DNA of 64,000 nucleotides from Hydrogenovibrio sp. 3SP14C1. GTDB taxonomy: Bacteria > Pseudomonadota > Gammaproteobacteria > Thiomicrospirales > Thiomicrospiraceae. The notes beneath the pieces were generated by a model. It saw only the letters and a program-made list of their open reading frames with translations. It was not told the origin of the DNA and made no database searches. This document shows, piece by piece, positions 53,619-62,259 of the stretch; the stretch's first letter is position 1; the number at the start of each line of letters is the position of its first letter. Location: NCBI RefSeq assembly GCF_029625905.1, contig NZ_JARTLM010000005.1:1-64000 (forward strand). Direction: 5' to 3'. Both the position numbers and the translations under genes were made by a program.

Positions 53619-56006
53619 ATGCGTAAATTATCTGCCGACCAATTGTATCGATTCACTCAAATAGACCCACGGGATTTTCAAGCGAAAGCTTCGGATACCA
53701 AAGAGTTTATGAAACGGTTTCATCCCAGAGCGTATCAATCGCTTAATTTTGGTTTACATTTAAGACGTAATCAAAATCATATATTCATTATGGGGGAGCC
53801 GGGTGTCGGTCGTATCGGCATGACGAAGTCGATGCTGAGAGAAGCAGCCAAACGTAAAGACATTCCACAGGATGTGGTTTTAGTTTCTGATTTTAGTGAA
53901 GCGAATAAAACTCAGTATCTGTATTTTAAAGCTGGGCATGGCTTAGGGTTTAAGCATGCGATTGAAGAATTAATTACGCAGTTAAAAACACAGCTTCCAG
54001 TGGTGTTTGATGGACATGCATATCAGCTAAAAAATCAGCAACTTGAAAATGAGTTAGCACAAAAACAAGAAAGCGCTTTGGAGCCGGCCTTGGATTTGGC
54101 GGAATCGTTAAGCATTGAAGTTCAGCAAAACGAAAACAACTTTGTTTTGTTTGCGGTTGTTGAAGGCGAACGACTGCGTATGGCGGATTTGAAAAAACTG
54201 GACGACCCGTTGCAGAAACATTTTATAGATGCGCTGGACCAAGTTGAAGAAGCGTTAAACAAAGGATTGACTCACTTTCCATATTTGCAGCATGAGTATA
54301 TGGATGCAGGAAAGAAGTTGAATACCGATGTTACAAATGAACATTTAGAACCATTAGTGGACGCGTTGAAAATGGAGTTTGGCGAAAACTATGGTGTTAA
54401 GGCGTATTTGGATGCCTTGCAAAATGCGATTGTCTCTAAGTTGCATTTATTTTGGGATCAGTCTGCCGAGCAAGTGACGAGCAACGCGCAAACTTCCATG
54501 GAAGAGTTGTTGGCGGAACAATCTGGCATGTCGGTGTTTGAAGTGAACTTATTGGTAGATCACACCGGATTAAAACATGCTCCGGTGATTTATGAGCAGA
54601 ATGCCACCATGCCGAAATTATTCGGTTATACGATCAATTCCGCGAGTGCCAATGCCACGGATACCTTAACGTTAGCGATGAACCATCAGGCGGGTTTGTT
54701 GCAAAAAGCGAATGGTGGGTTTTTGATGTTGAGCATTCAATCAGTTTTAAAAGACCCAGAAATCTGGTCGAACTTAAAAGCGGCATTAATGAGTAAGCGT
54801 CTGACGTTTGAGATTCCTTCTTCCAGCAGTGTTGTGCCTTATCACTTGCCAGACTATCCGTTAGAAGTGACTTTGGTGTTGATCGGGCAGGCAGAGCACT
54901 TTTATGCCTTGCAGGAAATCGATGCTCAGTTCAATCGTTTATTCAAAGTACAAGTTGAATTCGAAGTCGAACTTGAACGAACGGCTGAGCATGAACTGGT
55001 GCTGGCACAGCAATTATTCAGTGAAGTAGAAGCCTGGGAAGATTTACCGGTGATGCCTTCAGCCTTAGAGCGTTTGATTGAGTATGCGTCACGCTTGGTT
55101 GAGTCACAAGGACGCTTGTATACCAATAAAGCAATCTTGCGGGATGTGTTGGCGGAAGCGAATGCTTTTGCTCGTGCACATGATGAGCAAGAAGTCACTC
55201 GTGAGACGATTGAGTCGACTATTCAGCAACGAGATTTCCATACCGGCCTGATGGAAGATTATTATCATCGAGCGATTATTGAAGAGCAGGTTTTGATTAA
55301 AGTCAGTGGTCACCACATTGGCATGGTGAATGGCTTGACGGTGCTGACGATGGGGCGCCAATCATTTGGTCAACCGGTTCGAATTACGGCGCAAGCCTCT
55401 GCCGGGGATGAAGGCGTGGTGGATATTGAGCGTGAAGTTGAAATGGCTGGTCCAATACATTCTAAAGGTATGTTAATTTTATCCGGCTATTTGCGTGGTC
55501 GTTACATGAAACTTAAATCATTAGGGTTTAGTGCTTCGGTGGTCATGGAGCAAACCTATGATGGGATTGAAGGGGACAGTGCGTCTTCAGCGGAGCTGAT
55601 TGCGTTAATTTCCTCCATTGCTCAAATTCCCTTGCGTCAGGATACGGCGATTACCGGGTCGGTAAACCAGTTTGGAGAAATTCAACCAATCGGGGGCGTG
55701 AATGAGAAAGTTGAGGGCTTTTTTAAAGTGTGTAAAGCGCGCGGTTTAACCGGTTCACAAGGGGTTATGATTCCGGAAGCCAATACCAAGCACTTAATGT
55801 TGAATGCGGAAGTAAGGCAGGCGGTTGAAGCCGGTGAATTTCATGTTTATGCCATGAGTCATATCGATGATGCGTTAGGTTTATTGTCAGATATGGCGGT
55901 CGGAGAAGAGCAGAAGGATGGGTCTTTCCCTGATGGCAGTATTAATGCCCGTGTATTAAAAGCACTAGAGAAAATGAACGAAAAGCACGATAACCACGAC
56001 GATTAA
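53619..56006 (+). CDS. Lon-like AAA+ protease (YcbZ type)
   Basis: The 795-aa protein combines an AAA+ ATPase domain (Walker A variant GEPGVGRIGMTK near residue 57, with Arg and Ile in the loop where Lys and Thr are usual) with a C-terminal Lon protease domain. The catalytic Ser is in GIEGDSASSAEL and the Lys in GGVNEKVEGFFKVC. The middle coiled region (about 130-260) is typical of the YcbZ/LonC group. The altered Walker A suggests little or no ATP hydrolysis. ATG at 53619 is preferred to an upstream TTG; no clear ribosome site. Confidence 0.9.
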   Translation: MRKLSADQLYRFTQIDPRDFQAKASDTKEFMKRFHPRAYQSLNFGLHLRRNQNHIFIMGEPGVGRIGMTKSMLREAAKRKDIPQDVVLVSDFSEANKTQYLYFKAGHGLGFKHAIEELITQLKTQLPVVFDGHAYQLKNQQLENELAQKQESALEPALDLAESLSIEVQQNENNFVLFAVVEGERLRMADLKKLDDPLQKHFIDALDQVEEALNKGLTHFPYLQHEYMDAGKKLNTDVTNEHLEPLVDALKMEFGENYGVKAYLDALQNAIVSKLHLFWDQSAEQVTSNAQTSMEELLAEQSGMSVFEVNLLVDHTGLKHAPVIYEQNATMPKLFGYTINSASANATDTLTLAMNHQAGLLQKANGGFLMLSIQSVLKDPEIWSNLKAALMSKRLTFEIPSSSSVVPYHLPDYPLEVTLVLIGQAEHFYALQEIDAQFNRLFKVQVEFEVELERTAEHELVLAQQLFSEVEAWEDLPVMPSALERLIEYASRLVESQGRLYTNKAILRDVLAEANAFARAHDEQEVTRETIESTIQQRDFHTGLMEDYYHRAIIEEQVLIKVSGHHIGMVNGLTVLTMGRQSFGQPVRITAQASAGDEGVVDIEREVEMAGPIHSKGMLILSGYLRGRYMKLKSLGFSASVVMEQTYDGIEGDSASSAELIALISSIAQIPLRQDTAITGSVNQFGEIQPIGGVNEKVEGFFKVCKARGLTGSQGVMIPEANTKHLMLNAEVRQAVEAGEFHVYAMSHIDDALGLLSDMAVGEEQKDGSFPDGSINARVLKALEKMNEKHDNHDD

Positions 56007-56010
56007 TGTC

Positions 56011-56544
56011 TTAGGTACTTTGTTTATTTTGTCGAGCTTGCATGCGTCGTTCCCAGGAACGACGCACATGCCATTTCCAGAATACATGTAATCCAAAATA
56101 ACTGCTAACCGCTAACACCGTACCGACAACGGCACTGCCTAAATAAAGCGGCAACCAAAGCTCTCCTAGAGTGGTTAAAATCCAATTCCAACTCATTTGA
56201 AAATGCAATCCTGCTTCTGCCTGGGTGCCGAGAATCCATGTCCCTACAAGATAATTGAAGTAAAATATGGGAGGCATGGTAAATGGATTGCTGATCCAAA
56301 CAAGGGCGACACTCAAGGGCAGATTAGCGCGTATTAAAATGGCGGTGACGGCCGATGTCACCATTTGAGAAGGGATGGGGATGGCCATCCAGAATAAACC
56401 ATTGGCAAATGCTTTCGCAGTGTTATGCCGGTGAATATGCCATAAATTAGGGTTGCCAAGCCATTTTGCTAAAAAACCCAACCCGCGCATATTTTTAATT
56501 TTTTCAGGATTAGGAGAGTATTTTTTGAATATTTTCTTCGGCAT
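56011..56544 (-). CDS. DUF2062 membrane protein
   Basis: The 177-aa protein opens with the canonical DUF2062 start MPKKIFKKYSPNPEKIK, followed by GNPNLWHIHRHNTAKAFANGLFWMAIPIPSQM and three membrane segments. Function unknown. Its start codon touches that of comEC (CAT then ATG), so its promoter and ribosome site must lie inside comEC. Convergent stop with the Lon-like gene 5 bp away. Confidence 0.9.
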   Translation of the reverse strand: MPKKIFKKYSPNPEKIKNMRGLGFLAKWLGNPNLWHIHRHNTAKAFANGLFWMAIPIPSQMVTSAVTAILIRANLPLSVALVWISNPFTMPPIFYFNYLVGTWILGTQAEAGLHFQMSWNWILTTLGELWLPLYLGSAVVGTVLAVSSYFGLHVFWKWHVRRSWERRMQARQNKQST

Positions 56545-59046
56545 ATGTTTCGTTACTTTGTTCTAGGGTTTATTTGCAGTAGTTATGCCTTTTATCAGCT
56601 GACAAGTTTCCCCAGTTGGGAAGTGTTGGGTATAAGTTTTCTGCTGCTCAGCTGTCTGATCATCCTAAAGTTGATGCCGGCTCTTTATAAAAAGAGGATG
56701 CCATCTTATCAACTGCCTTTCAGTGAAATTATATTTCATATTATTATAGGATTTCTTGTCGGTTTTATCTGGGTATTTTTGCATTCTTTTTTGACAAATT
56801 CATTACCTACTCGTGCTTATTTCACTCCGATTGAAGTCGAAGGTAAAATTCTTGATTTACCCCAAACCCAATCTATGGGTGCCACACAAAGACGACCTCG
56901 AGTAAAGTTTTTGCTTGAGCTTTCTTCTTTAAAAGACACCACACATAAAAATAGCCAGGCCTGGGCGTTTTTGCCGCCAAAGATCAAGCTTAATTGGTAT
57001 GGCGCAAAGTCTATTCCTAAAACCGGAGAAACCTGGCGTTTTAAAGTGAAGCTTAAACCGCGCCATGCAAGTTTAAACCCTGGTGGGTTCGATTATGAAA
57101 CCTATTTATTTCAAAAAGGAATTGTTGCTCGAGGCTATGTTTTAAATCATAAAGGTTCTGCTGAGTTACTCGAAGATGGCGGTATCTGGCAGTATCGTTA
57201 TCAATTGGCCCATCATTTAAAGTCATTGTTCGAAGGGAGTGATTTTCAAGGGGTTTACCAAGCATTGATTTATGGTGATAAGAGTCAGCTCTCGGGAGAG
57301 GATTGGGCGTTGTTTCAAAAAACAGGCACCATTCATTTAATGGTGATTTCAGGGTTGCATGTCGGTATTGTCGCCGCACTTGGGTTTGGATTATTTGCGC
57401 TGCTTTGGAAAGTATTGATACGATTTGCTTCCTGGCAATGGGTTGTCCAAACCCCCAAACCCATTTTTGCTTCTGTGGGAGCGATTATTTTGGCAACACT
57501 TTATATGACGATGGCGGGGTTTTCGATTCCAACTCAGCGTGCCTGGTTAATGGTGATGGTTGTATTACTGTTTTTGTTTATTCGGCGAAATTTCCAACCT
57601 TGGTCAGCGTTGGCCTTATCGGCATTTTTAATTGTTTTATTTGATCCGCGTTCCGTTCTCAGTCAAGGGTTTTGGTTATCTTTTATGGCCGTGGCACTTA
57701 TTTTTGGTATTTTAAGGTTATCAAAAATTAAAGCGGCACCGAACTGGCAAAAAATGGTCGCGATTCAAGTGGCTTTGACCATTGGATTAATGCCGCTATT
57801 AGTGGCTTACTATCATCAGATTGCGGTAGCCAGTTTTCTGGCAAATTTAATTGCCGTGCCTTTTGTCAGTTTGGTGGCTTTGCCATTGTTATTCATAACG
57901 GTGTTGCTGAGTTTTGTTTCAAGCGCGCTTGCGAATGTACTGATGGATTTGAATAATGTTTTATGGCAAGTATTATGGTGGGGACTCAAGCTGTTAGAAA
58001 AACAGTTTGATTATTGGATCATCGGGCAAGTTTCCGGCTGGCAAATTCTGTTGTTGTATGGGGTTTCCATAGCTGGATTTATTTTATGGCCCAAAAAACG
58101 AGAGACTGTTTGGCAGCAGATACTTTCAAAAGCGATTTTGTTAGCCGTGTTAATCTTCAGTTTCTGGGCGATTATGCTTTTGCCAACGATGACTGATAAG
58201 GTTCCGCGTAATGAAGTCAAAGTGACGGTTTTGGATGTTGGGCAGGGCGAAGCGGTTGTCTTTGAAACAGCAAATGAAGTGGTGGTTTATGATACCGGTG
58301 CAAAATGGAGTGCTAAGTTAGATGGTGCGAAATTAGCGTTATTGCCCTATTTAAAATCACAAGGGCATACCCATATTGATTTATTGATTGTCAGCCATAG
58401 TGACATGGACCATGCCGGCGGGGTCGCAACATTGTTAAAAGAAATGCCTGTTTTAAAAATGATTTCAGGCCAACCGAAACAGTTGAATGCATTGGCACAT
58501 ACTCAGCAGTTTACTGCCTGCAAAAGTGGCCAGGCCTGGTCATTTTCGGGAGTGGGCTTTGAGATTCTCGCTCCCCGAAAAGATCTGCCTGACGCCAAGA
58601 AAGATAATGATACTTCTTGTGTGCTTAAAGCGGGAAATGGTAAAGGTGCGGCGCTGATTTCAGGCGATTTAACGCGTGGGTTGGAGCAACTTTTAGCAGA
58701 TAAAATCGGTTCCAAATTGCAGTCTGATTTGTTGATTGCAGGCCATCATGGTAGCCGGACGTCGACTTCGCTTGCATGGCTTGAGGCTGTCAAACCGATG
58801 GAAGTGGTTTTTTCCAGTGGATTTGCCAATCGTTATCATTTTCCAGCTAAGACCGTTATTAAACGTCTTGAAAAACAACAAATTCTTTGGCGAAATACCG
58901 CCTGTCGAGGCGCAATTCAGTATAAAATAACACAGTCTGCTCAAGTGCCATTGGCATTTTTAGGGACTTATCGTGACTTACATTCAACGTGGTACAGAAC
59001 CCAGTGCGAAACCTTTGATGATTTAAGGTCTAAAGCCGGACGGTAA
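56545..59046 (+). CDS. comEC: DNA internalisation protein ComEC/Rec2
   Basis: The 833-aa protein forms the inner-membrane channel for DNA in natural transformation. It has N-terminal membrane segments, an OB-like exterior domain (about 90-210), the competence domain with HLMVISGLHVGIVAALGFGL and PTQRAWLMVMVV, and a C-terminal metallo-beta-lactamase domain with DVGQGEAVVFET, SHSDMDHAGG and AGHHGSRTSTS. All parts look intact. Two exact CCAGGCCTGG copies lie inside, both read as Gln-Ala-Trp. Its start is back-to-back with DUF2062 and lacks a clear ribosome site. Confidence 0.95.
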   Translation: MFRYFVLGFICSSYAFYQLTSFPSWEVLGISFLLLSCLIILKLMPALYKKRMPSYQLPFSEIIFHIIIGFLVGFIWVFLHSFLTNSLPTRAYFTPIEVEGKILDLPQTQSMGATQRRPRVKFLLELSSLKDTTHKNSQAWAFLPPKIKLNWYGAKSIPKTGETWRFKVKLKPRHASLNPGGFDYETYLFQKGIVARGYVLNHKGSAELLEDGGIWQYRYQLAHHLKSLFEGSDFQGVYQALIYGDKSQLSGEDWALFQKTGTIHLMVISGLHVGIVAALGFGLFALLWKVLIRFASWQWVVQTPKPIFASVGAIILATLYMTMAGFSIPTQRAWLMVMVVLLFLFIRRNFQPWSALALSAFLIVLFDPRSVLSQGFWLSFMAVALIFGILRLSKIKAAPNWQKMVAIQVALTIGLMPLLVAYYHQIAVASFLANLIAVPFVSLVALPLLFITVLLSFVSSALANVLMDLNNVLWQVLWWGLKLLEKQFDYWIIGQVSGWQILLLYGVSIAGFILWPKKRETVWQQILSKAILLAVLIFSFWAIMLLPTMTDKVPRNEVKVTVLDVGQGEAVVFETANEVVVYDTGAKWSAKLDGAKLALLPYLKSQGHTHIDLLIVSHSDMDHAGGVATLLKEMPVLKMISGQPKQLNALAHTQQFTACKSGQAWSFSGVGFEILAPRKDLPDAKKDNDTSCVLKAGNGKGAALISGDLTRGLEQLLADKIGSKLQSDLLIAGHHGSRTSTSLAWLEAVKPMEVVFSSGFANRYHFPAKTVIKRLEKQQILWRNTACRGAIQYKITQSAQVPLAFLGTYRDLHSTWYRTQCETFDDLRSKAGR
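56955..56964. repeat. CCAGGCCTGG palindrome in comEC, copy 1
   Basis: An exact copy read as CAG GCC TGG (Gln-Ala-Trp), flanked by AAAAATAG and GCGTTTTT as in the gene-end copies. Confidence 0.95.
58530..58539. repeat. CCAGGCCTGG palindrome in comEC, copy 2
   Basis: An exact copy read as CAG GCC TGG (Gln-Ala-Trp) in the beta-lactamase-like domain. Confidence 0.95.
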
Positions 59047-59107
59047 GCCGATAAAAAGAGTGACAGTCATTAATGATATTAAACCAACCTCAGAAAGAGA
59101 GTGTTTT

Positions 59108-60115
59108 ATGAGTTGGCCTGCTTTTTGGTCTCAAACACCAACACAATCATGGAAAACAGCCTTATTATGGCCAGTTGGAAAACTGGTTTGCTGGGTTGCC
59201 GCGCGCCGTTTAAAACGCTTTAAAAAAAACGGGCCTGCCAAAAAAACTGCTGCGCAAGTTATTGTGGTGGGGAATATCGTGGTCGGTGGTTCAGGAAAAA
59301 CGCCCTTTATTCAATGGCTAGGTAGGCGATTATCAGAACATGGTTTGAAATATGGTGTTGTCAGCCGGGGGTATGGAGGACAAAGCAAAGTGTGGCCTCA
59401 GTGGGTCACGGAACACTCTGAACCGACCATGGTAGGGGATGAACCAGTTTTGTTGGCTCAATCATTACAGTGTCCAGTGGCCGTTTCGCCTAATCGACCT
59501 GAAGCAATTGCGTTATTAGAATCCAAGTATGATTTGGATGTCATTATCAGCGACGATGGGTTACAACATTACAAAATGGCACGGGATATTGAAATTGTCA
59601 TGATGGATTCGGAACGGTTGTTAGGGAACGGGTATTGTTTGCCAGCAGGCCCTTTACGAGAATCCAGAAAGCGTTTAGGTATGGTCGATTTTTTGGTTTG
59701 GAACGGCGGAGATGCATCTGAGTTGGCAAGTGATTCCAGTACTATTATGAAGCTGGTTCCCCAGCATTTTCGCTCGGTGGCTAACCCTAAAATGATTTTG
59801 CCGATTAGCAGCTTTAAACATGAAAAGACTCAGGCGATGGCGGGGATTGGTAATCCGCAGCGATTTTTCAATACATTGTCGGAACTTGGGATTGACGCAG
59901 ACACAACCAGTTTTGCAGATCATAAAGCGTTTGAGTCATCCGATTTTGAAGCTTTTGAAAGTACAAAACCCTTACTTATGACGGAAAAAGATGCTGTAAA
60001 ATGCCGAGCATTCGCTCAACCTAATTGGTGGTATTTAGAAGTACAGCCTTTGTGTCCGGCAACCTTTGCGCATCAGTTGTTTCATAAATTAGGGCACTAT
60101 GATTTTACGATTTAA
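59108..60115 (+). CDS. lpxK: Tetraacyldisaccharide 4'-kinase
   Basis: Phosphorylates the lipid A disaccharide to lipid IVA at the inner membrane. The 335-aa protein has an N-terminal membrane helix (about 20-38), the P-loop VVVGNIVVGGSGKTPF, the SRGYGG motif and SDDGLQHYKMARDIEIVMMD. ATG at 59108 gives the family's usual length and follows GAAAGAGAG; an in-frame GTG 48 bp earlier is rejected. It heads lpxK-Trm112-kdsB, a common order. Confidence 0.94.
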   Translation: MSWPAFWSQTPTQSWKTALLWPVGKLVCWVAARRLKRFKKNGPAKKTAAQVIVVGNIVVGGSGKTPFIQWLGRRLSEHGLKYGVVSRGYGGQSKVWPQWVTEHSEPTMVGDEPVLLAQSLQCPVAVSPNRPEAIALLESKYDLDVIISDDGLQHYKMARDIEIVMMDSERLLGNGYCLPAGPLRESRKRLGMVDFLVWNGGDASELASDSSTIMKLVPQHFRSVANPKMILPISSFKHEKTQAMAGIGNPQRFFNTLSELGIDADTTSFADHKAFESSDFEAFESTKPLLMTEKDAVKCRAFAQPNWWYLEVQPLCPATFAHQLFHKLGHYDFTI

Positions 60116-60156
60116 TTTCCTAGCAACAGGCAACAAATAATAAAGAGAATGATTTT

Positions 60157-60360
60157 ATGGATCCAAAATTATTAGAAATCCTGGTGTGTCCAGTAACGAA
60201 AACCCCTTTGCAGTTTGATAAGACTCAACAGGAACTTATTTCTACCGCTGCAAATTTAGCGTTTCCAGTTCGTGATGGGATTCCTATTATGCTGGAAGAA
60301 GAAGCACGTGCTTTGACAGCGGAAGAAAAAGAACGTTTTATCAAACAAAAACGTGCTTAA
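60157..60360 (+). CDS. Trm112 family protein (YcaR-like)
   Basis: The 67-aa protein has the Trm112 start [21 protein letters not shown] and [17 protein letters not shown]. Only one of the usual zinc cysteines (Cys12) is left in this bacterial type. Its role is probably as a small activator or chaperone subunit. The lpxK-ycaR-kdsB order is widely conserved. Confidence 0.93.
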   Translation: MDPKLLEILVCPVTKTPLQFDKTQQELISTAANLAFPVRDGIPIMLEEEARALTAEEKERFIKQKRA

Positions 60361-60384
60361 TCGGGGATTGAATCGGTAATTATT

Positions 60385-61164
60385 ATGTCTTTTATTGTCA
60401 TTATTCCTGCTCGTTATGAGTCTTCACGATTGCTAGGAAAGCCCTTGATGGATATTCATGGAAAGCCCATGGTTGAATGGACTTGGATGCAAGCAAAAAA
60501 ATCGGGCGCGAGCCGTGTGGTGATTGCGACTGAATCTGACCGGGTCAAGACGATTTGCGAATCATTTGGTGCCGAAGTTTGTTTGACTTCCGAACGTCAT
60601 GAATCGGGAACAGAGCGAATTGCTGAAGTCGCTCGTGTATTAGGGTTTGATGACGATGATATTCTCGTCAATGTACAAGGTGACGAACCTTTGCTGCCGC
60701 CAGACCTGATTCATCAAGTTGCCGAAGGGCTTGAGACGCATCCCAATACTTTAATGGCAACGCTTTGCGAACCTATTTTAGATGTAGAAACGGTGTTTGA
60801 CCCTCATGCGGTAAAAGTGATTCGCGATTGTAATAACTATGCATTAAATTTTACCCGTGCTCCAATGCCTTGGTCGCGTGATACCTTTTGTGTAGAACCA
60901 AAAACACTCCCTGATAATTGGCCATATCGACGTCATATCGGCCTTTATGCTTATCGTTCAGGTTTTGTGAAGCGCTATGTAGAATGGCCTGTCTGTGGGC
61001 TTGAACAAGTGGAAAAGTTAGAGCAACTGCGTGTGTTGTGGCATGGTGAAAAAATATTGGTGTTAGATGCGCTATGTGAAGCAGGGGTCGGAGTCGATAC
61101 CGAACTGGACTTAATCAAAGTTCGCAAAATTATGGCTGATTTAAACCCAGAGGGAGCCCTTTAA
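60385..61164 (+). CDS. kdsB: CMP-KDO synthetase
   Basis: Activates KDO with CTP for lipopolysaccharide core synthesis. The 259-aa protein begins FIVIIPARYESSRLLGKPL with the nucleotide-binding Arg and Lys, and has NVQGDEPLLPP (metal-binding Asp), FTRAPMPW and HIGLYAYRSGFV. Last recognised member of the lpxK operon; the next small gene starts at the base after its stop. Confidence 0.96.
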   Translation: MSFIVIIPARYESSRLLGKPLMDIHGKPMVEWTWMQAKKSGASRVVIATESDRVKTICESFGAEVCLTSERHESGTERIAEVARVLGFDDDDILVNVQGDEPLLPPDLIHQVAEGLETHPNTLMATLCEPILDVETVFDPHAVKVIRDCNNYALNFTRAPMPWSRDTFCVEPKTLPDNWPYRRHIGLYAYRSGFVKRYVEWPVCGLEQVEKLEQLRVLWHGEKILVLDALCEAGVGVDTELDLIKVRKIMADLNPEGAL

Positions 61165-61374
61165 GTGGGGAAGTTACTCAATATTTTAACGCTGGCGGCA
61201 GTGATTTATTTTATTTACTGGATGATTAAACGCCATTTTCGAAACCGAAAGCTGGCAGCTGAAGGGATTGAAATAAAGCAAGAAGGGATTCGTCCGATTA
61301 CCTTATTGAGCATCGTGATGCTTGTTATGTATGGCGCTTATATGGTGTATTTCCTAGCAGTACAAGGTGACTAA
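61165..61374 (+). CDS. Small membrane protein, unknown
   Basis: The 69-aa protein starts with GTG directly after the kdsB stop, with GAGGGAG about 10 bp upstream inside kdsB. Two membrane segments (about 4-20 and 46-66) flank a basic cytoplasmic loop. It is coupled to kdsB and so may have an envelope role, but no family was recognised. Confidence 0.65.
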   Translation: MGKLLNILTLAAVIYFIYWMIKRHFRNRKLAAEGIEIKQEGIRPITLLSIVMLVMYGAYMVYFLAVQGD

Positions 61375-61389
61375 GTCTTTAAATTGAAA

Positions 61390-62256
61390 TCAACGCACTT
61401 GTCTGGCTTGTTGAACCTGTTGGCAGAGTTCGGGTAAGTGGTTGATTAAACGCGCTGTTGGGCGTTGGAAATGATTGGTGTTGATTAGGTATATTTGTTT
61501 GTTTTTAACCGCATTGATTTGTGGCCATTTTAACCAGTTTTGATACCAAATTTTTTGAACGGTATCCTCTCCCCCTAATAAAATCACATCAGGATTTCTT
61601 TTTAAAACGGTTTCCGTATCGACTTCCGGCGCAAGGATTTGTTGTTGTGCAAAAATGTTTTCAGCACCGCAAGTTTCAATCGCCTGGCTGATAAAAACGG
61701 TTCCATTGACCGTCATCATCGGGTCATCCCATATCTGATAGAAAAACCGTATTTTGGGTAAATCTTGGTATTGCCGTTTCAGTGTTTGCAATTGAGCTGT
61801 TAATTTTTTGGCATTGATTTCAGCAGCTTGAAAGGTACTTAGAAGTGTGCCTATGCGCTTAATATCATGGGGAATATCGGTTAATTTTCGGGGTTCAAAC
61901 AGTTCGATTTTAAATCCCATCTGCTTGAGTCGTTCAAGTACTTTCGGTTGATTGCTTGATTGCCAGGCAAGGATAATATCCGGCTTTAACTGAATGATTT
62001 TTTCTAGATTCAAAGCATTATAAGTTCCAATAATCGGGAGTGCCTTGGCTGAATTTGGATAATTAGAGTAGGCGATGGCCCCGACCAGTTTAGACTCTGC
62101 ACCTGCAGAATAAACCATTTCAGTAAGATGAGGTGAAAGGGTGATGACACGCTCATATGAAGTGGCATGAGCTCCATTCATCCATAGCAAACTACTCAGC
62201 AAAAAGCTGAGCAGTAATGTTTGTTTGGCAGAAATGCTGAAAATGCTTTTAATCAT
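61390..62256 (-). CDS. btuF: Periplasmic vitamin B12-binding protein
   Basis: The 288-aa protein has a signal peptide (ending GAHA-TS) and the class III binding-protein fold of BtuF: YERVITLSPHLTEMVYSAGAESKLVGAIAYSNYP, LKPDIILAWQSSNQPKVLERLKQMGF and a long backbone helix. It delivers cobalamin to BtuCD. ATG at 62256 follows the btuB stop closely, after an in-frame TTG. The btuCD genes are not in the window. Confidence 0.92.
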   Translation of the reverse strand: MIKSIFSISAKQTLLLSFLLSSLLWMNGAHATSYERVITLSPHLTEMVYSAGAESKLVGAIAYSNYPNSAKALPIIGTYNALNLEKIIQLKPDIILAWQSSNQPKVLERLKQMGFKIELFEPRKLTDIPHDIKRIGTLLSTFQAAEINAKKLTAQLQTLKRQYQDLPKIRFFYQIWDDPMMTVNGTVFISQAIETCGAENIFAQQQILAPEVDTETVLKRNPDVILLGGEDTVQKIWYQNWLKWPQINAVKNKQIYLINTNHFQRPTARLINHLPELCQQVQQARQVR

Positions 62257-62259
62257 CAA

